This document shows positions 41,101 to 50,410 of a DNA stretch of 64,000 bases, in pieces (positions within the stretch are counted from its first letter, which is position 1; each line of letters opens with the position of its first letter). The position numbers and the translations under genes were made by a program. The stretch is from assembly GCA_020881915.1 (NCBI GenBank), contig JAJFPB010000001.1, forward strand, positions 3,844,001 through 3,908,000, in the 5' to 3' direction. Under the pieces are notes generated by a model. The model had not been told where the DNA came from and ran no database searches. It saw only the letters and a program-made list of their open reading frames with translations. Source of the stretch: Paramyrothecium sp. XJ0827 (taxonomy: Eukaryota; Ascomycota; Sordariomycetes; Hypocreales; Stachybotryaceae).

Positions 41101-41511
41101 CGTGCCGGTATTCTAGGACCGTCTCTCCAATTTCTTGGTCAAAGCTTGGAGCCCGAATTCTTCGTGATGCCCGCAGAGAGTACTGGAAGTGGATTGGGTG
41201 CTTGGGGAGTCGTCGTCGCGTGTGATTTCGTGATTCAGCAATCTAGCGGAGATTTTCGCAGTTGCACTTCGATGAACGTCGTCCAGCTCCACGCCACGAT
41301 TAGACTTGTGGGGCTCGTGGCTGGAGCACTTGCCAGGCAGGGGACGAGGGGCTACGTAAGTGAAGGTACGCGACCAGGTACCGGATGTAGGAGCTTCACC
41401 CCGCTGTCCGTTGACGACTACCTCTACGCACCTCGACCTCAATATCCACGAAACCCAGCACTGCGGTAGTAGAGAGCTACTCCTATCGCATACTCTCCAA
41501 TCCGACCCAAA

Positions 41512-42718
41512 ATGGCCCCTCCAGAAGTTCATCATCTCTTCCACAACCCCATCACCGACCATTCCTTCTCGGCCGATCATGGCACTCTGGCCGTCACCCG
41601 AGACTCGACCGTGGAGCTGTATGAGAAGGCTGGCAATGCTTTCAAGCTGAAGGACGAGCTCAAGGGCCACGATAAGACGGTCACCAGCGTGGACATTGCG
41701 CCTAACAGCGGCCGCATTGTCTCATGCTCGCAGGGTATGCGATCTCGTCGTCGTGCTGAAGCGTGGCGCCCCCCCGAATGCTAATCTGACATTGCAGACC
41801 GAAACGCCCTCGTGTGGGAGCCTTCCCCTACCGGCTACAAACCTACGCTTGTCTTGCTTCGAATCAGCCGAGCTGCGACGTTCGTCCGCTGGTCGCCATC
41901 CGAGACCAAGTTCGCCGTTGGTTCTGGCGACCGAGTGATTGCCGTGTGCTACTTTGAGGAGGAGAACGACTGGTGGGTGTCGAAGCACCTGAAGAAGCCC
42001 ATCCGCAGTACCATCACCAGCGTTGCCTGGCACCCCAACTCGGTCCTTCTCGCTGCCGGCTCGACCGATGCTCATGCTAGGGTCTTCTCAAGCTTTATCA
42101 AGGGCGTGGATGCTCGGCCTGACCCTGGCGTTTGGGGCGAGCGTCTGCCTTTCAATACCGTATGCGGAGAATATCTGAACAACTCTGCTGGCTGGGTCCA
42201 CTCCGTCTCGTTCTCTCCCAGCGGTGATAGCCTCGCGTTCGCGGCACATGACAGCAGCATCACGGTCGTCTACCCGAGCGGTCCTGACAGTCCGCCTAAG
42301 GCCGTGGTTACCATCTCCACCCAACTCTTGCCATTCAAGAGCCTTATCTGGAAGGCGGAAGATGAGATTATTGCTGCTGGTTATGATTGCGAGGCTTTCC
42401 GATTCAAGGGAGGCGAGGCGGGTTGGCAGCTTACTGGCACTGTCGAGTCCAAGGGCCGCCCAGGGCTCGGGGAGCAGCGCGAAGAATCTGCTCTCAACAT
42501 GTTCAGACAAATGGACCTCAAGGGAAAGGTCAAGGATGATACACAGCTGAAGACTGTTCATCAAAACACCATCACAATGATCCGACCCTATGCGGCTTCT
42601 GGCAGTGGCCTGTCGCAGTTCAGCTGTAAGTCTCTGTTGATACCCATAACCTATTCCTTTGCTAATTCCGCGTATAGCTTCGGGTGTTGATGGAAGGGTT
42701 GTTATTTGGGACGCTTAA
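41512..42718 (+). CDS. arc40: Arp2/3 complex subunit 1 (Arc40/ARPC1)
   Basis: Three exons, join(41512..41734,41798..42625,42678..42718), 1092 nt, 363 aa. Introns are 63 and 52 bp; the last exon is 41 nt and encodes SGVDGRVVIWDA. The protein is the WD40 subunit of the actin-nucleating Arp2/3 complex at cortical actin patches and endocytic sites. It begins MAPPEVHHLFHNPITDHSFS. Seven propeller blades can be followed, with clear repeats at GHDKTVTSVDIAPNSGRIVS, DRNALVWE, RAATFVRWSPSETKFAVGSG, STITSVAWHPNSVLLAAGST, GWVHSVSFSPSGDSLAFAAH and the closing VVIWDA. The insert with GLGEQREESALNMFRQMDLK before the last blade corresponds to the ARPC1 insert that contacts the complex. Length is normal. Confidence 0.96.
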
Positions 42719-42945
42719 AACGTGGACATAGCGATATATGCAGTGTGTACGCACTCATGATAAAATACAATGGAACCACTATACTATAGCATTTCATGCT
42801 CTGTCCAGCAGAAGATGCATTAGGATGCACAAACAAGTTCACTTTGAATTGAATGCACATGAATTTCTTGCCTGTAGCTAACTACATCGTTCTGTACTAA
42901 GCTTCACATTTTGGCTTCGCGTGTGCGTCCTTTGGGGTCCTGGCT

Positions 42946-43640
42946 TCATGGCAGCGCAATGGCCTCAATCTCAACGTCAACGTTCTTGGGGAGCGTCTTG
43001 ACGGCCACGCAGCTTCGGGCAGGCTTGTGAGAGAACCACTTCTCGTACTCGACGTTCATGGGCTGGGAACAACATTAGTACTTTTGAGCAAATGCCCATG
43101 GTGAAAGATTTTGCGTACCGCAAAGTGCTCCATGTCAGAAATGAAGATGTTGACCTTGACCACCTTGGCAATAGATGAGCCAGCCTCTTGGAGGACAGCC
43201 TCGAGATTCTGGCAACACTGCTTGGTCTTCTCGCCAATGGTTCCCTCGACCAGGGTGCCCTCAGCAGTCAAAGGGATCTGGCCAGAACAGTAGATGGCAC
43301 TGGGCGTCTTGATGGCCTGGGACTACATGCAACTTGTTAGTTCGCACTCTTATGACGCATGGCCACGACTACGGAATATAGGTAGACGCACGTAAGGGCC
43401 GACGGCTATTCTCATCTCAATCAGTACATGCTCAATGCTGCAAGCTTCTAGGGTGAATCACTCACGGGCCGGGGCGTTCTTGGTGAAAACAATGGTTTGG
43501 TCCGACATGGTGGAAATTGATCTCGGAATGGCTGAGAAAGGTGTAAACACGGGAGCTACAAACAGAGCGGAGGGCACGGAGGCGGCTCGCAATGGCAATG
43601 GCCGGAGCCGGAGAGCTGGCCGGAGGATCCTCGACGACAT
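42946..43640 (-). CDS. RidA/YjgF family enamine deaminase, mitochondrial (Mmf1-like)
   Basis: Four exons, complement(join(42946..43062,43119..43322,43392..43405,43466..43640)), 510 nt, 169 aa. Introns are 60, 69 and 56 bp. The second exon is only 14 nt, and joining it yields KNAPAPVGPYSQAIKTPSAI, the exact RidA consensus. The family hydrolyses reactive enamine/imine intermediates released by PLP enzymes and protects mitochondrial function. Other family marks are IYCSGQIPLTAEG, NLEAVLQEAGSSIAKVVKVN, FISDMEHFA and a C-terminal RSCVAVKTLPKNVDVEIEAIA with the conserved Arg. Residues 1-44 are Arg/Ser/Leu-rich without acidic residues (MSSRILRPALRLRPLPLRAA), a good mitochondrial presequence. A second ATG at 43508 (CCACCATGTCG) would give a 125-aa cytosolic form. 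The first ATG lies inside a GTATGT donor-like string. Confidence 0.94.
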
Positions 43641-44378
43641 ACCTGAATTGATGAAGCAGCGTTAGAATTGGCCTGACGGGGAGAGCTCGGGCTAAAACAA
43701 GAGAGGGTTTATACGGATTCGGACTTGAACTGAGGAGTATTCAGTGGGGAATCGTCGGCGATACACTGGCACCGAAGCTGGACGCGCTGATGTTACGTAT
43801 GTGGAGGGAGAAGAGGAGCTCCGTTGATCGGCCTGGCTGCCCCGCGCCCAAAGACCGGTTTGCGCCGGCACTGATAATGCTTGGGACTGCTGGTCCCGAT
43901 CCGATGGCAGATATGGGGCCTGCTGGGACCGCGGTGCGCCAGGCTGTTGCATAAAAATGGCACCTTCTTTTTCCTTTTCCTTTTACAGCTGAAAAGAAAC
44001 TGCAAGACGAAACATACATTTTCACGCCTGCAAACCTCCTTACCTACGTACCGAAGAAAAAGCACCGGGCGGCTTAGCTCGTGTCGTACCTTGTGAATTT
44101 GTCGCCGTAGTTTTGCTTTTTGTGCTGTACCTAGTAGTGGTATTAGTGGAGTCAATTGAACGTAAGATCTCTAGGCCAAGCTCTGGCAGTCCAAGTGAAG
44201 GAGGCCCAGCTTGAAGAACGGAAGGCACGGGGTCGTCTTCCCGATTTCTTTGTGGACGATACAGTTCATTCCATGTGTGCGTGACCGACTTCGTTCGAAG
44301 GTAATCTGAGGCCCTACCTACCCTACGTTTTGACACTGGATTATAATATGGTATTTCTGAGAGCAAAGCACTGACCCG
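43641..44378. other. spacer upstream of the RidA gene
   Basis: No gene is seen. It holds the RidA promoter and ends at the first tRNA-Thr gene. A CCTACCTACC element is at about 44315. Confidence 0.5.
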
Positions 44379-44458
44379 GCCCGTATGGCTTAGGGGTAAA
44401 GCGTGTCACTCGTAAAATCGTAATGACAAGATCATGTGTTCGAATCACATTATGGGCA
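44379..44458 (+). tRNA. tRNA-Thr(CGT), with 8-nt intron, copy 1
   Basis: The cloverleaf folds by eye: acceptor GCCCGTA/TATGGGC (one G-T pair), D stem GCTT/AAGC, anticodon stem TGTCA/TGACA, T arm ATGTG-TTCGAAT-CACAT, discriminator A. The loop CTCGTA..A gives anticodon CGT (codon ACG, Thr). An eight-base intron (AAATCGTA) sits after position 37, the normal eukaryotic site. A T run for polymerase III follows at about 44463-44470. Confidence 0.9.
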
Positions 44459-44533
44459 AACATTTTTTTGCTTTCCGTCCCGTACTTTTTGTTGATGTTC
44501 TGTAGACATTATGTCCGCGTCGAAGATTAAATC

Positions 44534-44613
44534 GCCCGTATGGCTTAGGGGTAAAGCGTGTCACTCGTAAGTCCGTAATGACAAGATCATGTGTTCGAAT
44601 CACATTATGGGCA
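44534..44613 (+). tRNA. tRNA-Thr(CGT), with 8-nt intron, copy 2
   Basis: The mature sequence is identical to copy 1, 155 bp upstream. The intron is again eight bases at the same site but reads AGTCCGTA, so the two copies differ only in the intron. T5 follows at about 44622-44626. Confidence 0.9.
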
Positions 44614-46006
44614 TTATCACCTTTTTGTCTTCCGTTGTTTCATTTTTGACTCGGTGTGCGAGAACTATCGCATAGCTATCTATTACAGAACGATCTCGAG
44701 AGTACCGCGCGTTTCAACAGACTTCTGAGTAGGCTTGTTGCCTTGGCAAAGCAGACGATGGGTTTCACCAGGCTGTCAGTTGAGTCAATTGGACGGCGAT
44801 TTATCTTGAGTCCGTCCTGGGACTGCAGCCATATCCGCAGCTCATGGAGATCTCGATCCAATCGGAATAACCGTCGCCCTTTGATGTCAATGACGCCCCC
44901 AAGACGGTGGTCAGGAGCGCCTGGGCTTGAGCTGCACCAATTATCACGATTGCAGAGGCAAGGTAGTGTAGGCCCCTATTCAAGGGACAACCCGCGAATT
45001 CAGGTAGTAGCTCAGAGTTCTATACTTGTAACAACATATCAGAAAAGTCAAGTCCAACGACATGGTCTACGCACAAATCGGCCGGCTGGCGTAGCATGTG
45101 CTTTATCTGGTACGTTTTCATGGTATTGTTCTGGCACACTACCCTATAAGCCCTTCACGAGCAGACTCACTCTAATGGTCCTTTGGTAGAAAGCCCTGCC
45201 CTATCTAAGTAATCTAGGCAATAGGCACTGGAATTGGTCAATAATGGATGCTTTGGCAGCCATGGTGTTAAGTGTAAGCAATCGGGTGCTCCTGGGTTCT
45301 GCTGGGTTCTCCTAAGCTCAACTGCTCATCAGAGACGTTGTAAAGGGTGAGGCTTGACAAACTTTCCACCTCCATATGGCCCCATTAAACCAGTGGATCG
45401 ATAGCTCAGTCCGATATTGATTTTCAGCTCTCACAAGGAACTAGTAGCTAAAACGCAGTGTGTATGGACAAGGTAACTAGGAGCTCTTATTAGTGGACAA
45501 TCTGCGGTACAAAAGGGGTGCGGGTTGGCGTACCGTAAGTACGGGATACCTAAGGTAAACTAGGAGGTGCATTGTTGGTGGGGGAGAAGTGGCTTTGCAG
45601 GCCAAGTGTCCCTCAAAGGGGCGCCCCCTTGCCAAAAAAAGTCACCCCTGTGGCTGACACCTCGAGCTGGACACGTTCACTTTGTTCCATTATCCCGTCC
45701 AGAATAACTACGAGCCGGTTACCTTACTCTTCTTGAGCTCCCAGCATCGTTCACCACGTTGCCTTGGGATCGCCTTTTTTCTTCTTCAATCCTTTCGTTT
45801 CCTTTTGTTCCTTGGTCTTGACCACTTTGTTTCTTCTCATTCTTCCCCCGGCACTGAGCCTTCTCCTTGCATGTAAGTCTGCAGCACCGTATTCGCCCTC
45901 CGAGAGGGTCGCGGATCGCATGGTCCGCATCAAGCACCACATGTGCATTGGTTCGATCATTCCCATGAATTCTACTGACACCCGGTCCTTCCAGCTTTTC
46001 AGAGCC
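44614..46006. other. spacer between tRNAs and PMT4
   Basis: No gene is supported. Frames at 44656-45189 (+) and 44801-44983 (-) overlap, lack good starts and have no recognised domain. TACCTAAGGTA lies at about 45547-45557. The part from about 45700 is pyrimidine-rich and is probably the PMT4 leader; a GTAAGT at about 45870 and a CTTCCAG near 45987 could bound a 5'-UTR intron. Confidence 0.45.
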
Positions 46007-48413
46007 ATGGCTCGATCTGAGACGCCGCAGGGCAGCCTGCGGCAAAGGAACGTCCCTAACAAAAAGCCGGCCGACGCGACCGACTTCAACCCCCAGCCCG
46101 AGCTCGATAAGCTCGCCAAAGCTGCTGCGCAACAGCAAGCGGGCTCGAGCGAGATCGAGCACAGAATCACCTTTGTCATCATCACCATCCTGGCCTTTGT
46201 GACCCGTTTCTGGGGCATCAGCCATCCCAACGAAGTTGTCTTCGACGAGGTCCATTTTGGCAAGGTCAGTTCTCCATCCGTGCTTGTTGCGTCGGAGACC
46301 TTTACTGACCTGAATATCAGTTTGCCTCCTACTACTTGGAGCGAACGTACTTCTTCGATGTCCACCCTCCCTTTGGAAAGCTGCTCTTTGCCTTCATGGG
46401 CTGGCTCGTGGGATACGACGGCCACTTCCACTTCGAGAACATTGGCGACTCCTACATTTCGAACAAGGTCCCATATGTCGCGTTCCGAGCTCTGCCCGCC
46501 ATTTTGGGCGCTCTCACTGTGTCCGTTACCTACCTCATCATGTGGGAGTCCGGCTACAGCTTGCCTGCCTGCATTGTGGCTGCAGGATTGATCCTGCTTG
46601 ACAATGCCCATATCGGACAGACTCGCCTGATCCTGCTCGACGCCACTCTGGTCCTAGCCATGGCCTGCAGTCTTCTGTGCTACATCAAGTTCTACAAGCT
46701 GCGACACGAGCCCTTCAGCCGAAAGTGGTGGAAGTGGCTCATCCTTACCGGCTTCGCCCTTTCCTGCGACATCTCGACCAAGTACGTCGGTCTTTTCGCC
46801 TTCGTCACCATTGGATCTGCGGTTGTCATTGATCTCTGGGAACTGCTTGACATCAAGAGACCTGGCGGTGCTCTGAGTCTGCCTCAGTTTGGAAAGCACT
46901 TTGCCGCTCGTGCCTTTGGTCTCATCATCATGCCATTCCTCTTCTACCTTTTCTGGTTCCAGGTTCACTTTGCTGTCCTCTCCCGATCTGGTCCTGGTGA
47001 TGACTTCATGACACCCGAATTTCAGGAGACGCTCAGCGACAATGTCATGTTGGCCAATTCCATTGATATCCAATACTATGACACCCTCACGATCAGGCAC
47101 AAGGAGACCAAGGCGTACCTTCACAGCCACGATGCCAACTACCCGCTCCGTTACGATGATGGTCGTGTTTCCAGCCAGGGACAGCAGGTCACCGGATATC
47201 CCCACAACGATACCAACAACTACTGGCAGATCCTACCTGCCAACAACGATCAACAGATGGGTAAAAATATCAAGAACCATGACCTCGTCCGTTTGAGGCA
47301 TCTTGGCTCTGACAAGATCCTTCTGTCCCACGATGTTGCCTCCCCCTACTACCCTACCAACCAGGAATTCACATGTGTCAGCATTGCGGATGCTTACGGC
47401 ACTCGACAGAATGACACTCTGTTTGAGATCCGTATTGAGCATGGCAAGAGCAGGCAAGACTTCAAGACCGTGGCCGGCCACTTCAAGCTCATCCACAACC
47501 CAAGCAAGGTTGCCATGTGGACGCACACGAAGCCGCTGCCCGAGTGGGGTTTCCGCCAGCAGGAAATCAACGGAAACAAGCAAATCGCCCCTAGCTCGAA
47601 CATCTGGGTCGTCGAAGACATTCCGTCGCTCGCAGCTGATGACAAGCGTCGCCAGAAGGAGGAGCGCAAGGTCAAGCACGTGCCGTTCCTCAAGAAGTGG
47701 CTGGAGCTGCAGAGTGCCATGTTCTACCACAACAACAAGCTCACGAGCAGCCACCCCTACTCTAGCCACCCTTATCAGTGGCCTTTCCTGCTCCGTGGTG
47801 TGAGCTTCTGGACCCAGAACGACACCCGCCAGCAGATCTACTTCCTTGGAAATCCTATTGGCTGGTGGCTGGCTAGCAGTCTTTTGGCAGTCTTTGCCGG
47901 CATCATTGCAGCCGACCAGATGTCCCTGCGTCGTGGCATTGATGCTTTGGATCGCCGTAAGTGATGACACCTGACACTACTTTGATAATCGCTAACAAAC
48001 ACAAAGGCACCCGATCGCGACTTTACAACTCCACCGGCTTCTTCTTCCTTGCATGGGCGACTCACTACTTCCCCTTTTACCTGATGGGCCGACAGCTCTT
48101 CTTGCACCATTATCTTCCTGCCCACCTTGCATCCTGCCTGGTCGCTGGCTCTTTGGTCGAGTTCATCTTCAACGTGGAGCCTATTGACGAGGATGCCGTC
48201 AAGCAGCCCGGTCCCAAGAGGCACATCACGGCCCGGGAGCGCTTTGCGGGCAAGAGCATGCTCGGTGCTTGGATCGCCACCGGTGTGATCCTTGTCGTCG
48301 CCGTTGCCGGCTGGTGGTTCTTCCTGCCGCTCACGTATGGCTACCCTGGTCTTTCGGTTGATCAGATCCTGCGAAGGAAGTGGCTTGGCTACGACCTTCA
48401 CTTCGCCAAATAA
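46007..48413 (+). CDS. pmt4: protein O-mannosyltransferase, PMT4 type
   Basis: Three exons, join(46007..46264,46321..47956,48007..48413), 2301 nt, 766 aa. Introns are 56 and 50 bp; the first restores FDEVHFGKFASYYLERTYFF. The enzyme transfers mannose from dolichyl-phosphate-mannose to Ser/Thr of secretory proteins in the ER membrane. The PMT domain shows SHPNEVVFDEVHFGK with the catalytic Asp-Glu pair, FFDVHPPFGKLLFA, HIGQTRLILLDATL and ISTKYVGLF. A central lumenal MIR region follows (TIRHKETKAYLHSHDANYPL; NDLVRLRH-type LVRLRHLGSDKILLSH; HFKLIHNPSKVAMW). Four or more C-terminal spans then follow. Length and the ending LHFAK fit the PMT4 subfamily better than PMT1 or PMT2; this assignment is from memory of family sequences. 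The ATG sits in AGCCATGGC. Confidence 0.93.
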
Positions 48414-49350
48414 ACCCTTGAAGCATGATGGAGGTTCTAGCTAAAGCCCAGCCTTCGGGTCGGAGGCTCTGTAGAAGTCGCGGACGATGTAAAAGCTACG
48501 GTAGCAGGTTTTCAGCGAGGTGGAGTTGTGTGAAGGCTATTTCGTGCGCACCTGAATTGCGTCAAAGGAATAAAGATTTAGGGTTAGAAGTGGCATACGA
48601 GCTGTGCGTCTGCATCTGTTGCATGTAGTTGTGTAAGAAAGACACTCGTTCTAGAGACACGAATATCCGCAATCAGCTTGTGGTCATAATAGTGATTTAC
48701 AATATGGCTAAGCATTTAGGTCTTGATGGAACTTGAATCGAGTACGAAGGACTGAAAATAATGGAGGCAAAAACTCGCAGTATTAGATCTGTGCCGAGAA
48801 TGGAACTCGAGAAACAAAGCAGACGAACAACGGAATAATCGGTGATTAACTTCAAGGCGGATCATCAAGCCATGTCTCCCAGAGCTTATCACACAGGCAC
48901 GTAAGGTTTAAACAATTCATCAGATGCAAGCGAGTATAAGGTATACAAGGCGGTTAACACCTTACCAAACAGCCTTCACACAATTCTGAACGTAGGGGGA
49001 ATTCCAAGTCTACGGACGTCTACCAGTCTCGGTGGAGGTGGAGGTGGATTAAGGCCGTGTACACCCGATAGAGGGCGAGACACATCTACTTCGTGATGCA
49101 AGCAGAGTAAGTGGATGCTGTGCGTATGAAGTTTAACTTGTTTGAAACCCAAGACTCAAGATAACGTAGGCAGCCTTGGGTGGGAAAGGCAAATTCTAGA
49201 TTTGTACCTGTGTGACTTATAGGGGAACCCACCTCAGTACAGCACATATAATCTATACTCGCCAAATATTCGAAATCCCAACGGAATTTGAAAGCCAGCT
49301 CTTCGATATTTGCCCGGCCTGTGACAGGACTCTCATAGGAATCCATCAAC
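48414..49350. other. spacer, no gene seen
   Basis: This contains the PMT4 3' UTR and sequence upstream of the broken Fic gene. No supported coding frame is visible. Confidence 0.55.
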
Positions 49351-50410
49351 ATGACTTCAGCTACTCATTCGCAAAACATACGTCAATATATCGCCAGACA
49401 ATGGCCAACCACATACCTGGACATGCATTCCGATGATGTATACGAGGATAGCGCCCAAAGGCAGGATTCGGGATCGGTTTTCAGCAAGGCTGCGGGTTGG
49501 GTTTCCGCTATCAAGCAAACGAACAATAGCCAAGCCTCCGAGCAACGAGAAGACATCATCGTCAAAGCGATTACCGATGCTCTGATTAGAGCTATATATG
49601 GCAGTAACATGATTGTAACAAGCGGGATTGGCTTGGGAGCCTACGTCTTGTTTATGTCGAAGGGTATTTGCTGGGTGGCTACAAATCGATGCCCCGGCAC
49701 TTCAGCGTCCAGTTCATCCTTGCGAGACTCATCACGATCCTCAAACATCCATGGAATTGGCCGCTTCTCATTCTACACAAGGTTTCAACGAAGTGGTCCA
49801 GCACGCCAAGGCGTATCAACACATCCTTGATGAATTCGTCTTCAAGAAAAAGGATCTTACAGAGGAGTTGATCAAAGATACCCACCGGATCCTCACTACA
49901 GGCGTGCCGATTGTACGAGCAGGCGGCGCAAACGTGCTACCGGAAGACTACGGGGGCATATACAGGCAAATCGCAGTGTGTGCCGGCATCACGAACTTCA
50001 CGGTTCCTCGTTTCGTCCCGGCCAAGATGCAGCAGATGTGTACCGACCTTCAGCAACATCTCGAAGCTGCGGTTGCAAGAGGCTCGATAGACCCGTTTGC
50101 CACTGCCGCGAAGTATTCCCTCGAGTTCGTTCAGATCCACCCGTTCCTGGACGGAAATGGTCGCATGTGCCGTATGATCCTTAACGCGATCATCTGCCGC
50201 TACGCCGGTGTAATTGTGCCCATTGGAGAGTAGCGGGAGGAGAGGGTTCGGTATATCGCCATCAAGAAGAGATCGAGCCAGGAGATGGAAGGACACGGTG
50301 AATATGCAACGTATGTGCTTTGCAAAAGTGTGACCCGGGTCCGGGAAATGAAAAAGAAGTTATCTGGCAAGAGGAAATACCACTCAACCTTCAGTCTGTT
50401 CCCTGAGTGA
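49351..50410 (+). pseudogene. broken Fic-domain (AMPylase-type) gene
   Basis: Homology runs across two frames and an in-frame stop. From the ATG at 49351 one frame encodes REDIIVKAITDALIRAIYGSNMI, the N-terminal Fic helix. Just after 49614 the family sequence moves to another frame as CLCRRVFAGW (about 49646-49675). It continues with NEVVQHAKAYQHIL, KDLTEELIKDTHRILTTGVP and KYSLEFVQI. The core motif HPFLDGNGRMCR (50138-50173) carries the catalytic His and the nucleotide-binding residues. A TAG at 50231-50233 interrupts the family block. Homologous sequence goes on in the same frame (YIAIKKRSSQEMEGHGEYAT) to a second stop at 50408-50410. Fic enzymes transfer AMP or related groups to target proteins. 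A short intron could hide the frameshift only by deleting the conserved CLCRR block, so gene decay or sequence error is more likely. The inhibitory-type SNMIE is SNMIV here. Confidence 0.85.

Noticed and set aside
44656..45189. Possible gene after the tRNA-Thr pair, with a signal-peptide-like minus-strand frame at 44801-44983
   Set aside because: The minus-strand frame starts at TTG rather than ATG and the plus-strand frame has no recognised domain. Neither shows intron-exon structure.
49612..49665. A 48-bp intron (GTAACA..CGAAG) that would explain the Fic frame change
   Set aside because: It would remove the conserved CLCRR block and leads into a frame with no Fic similarity. A frameshift explains the homology better.
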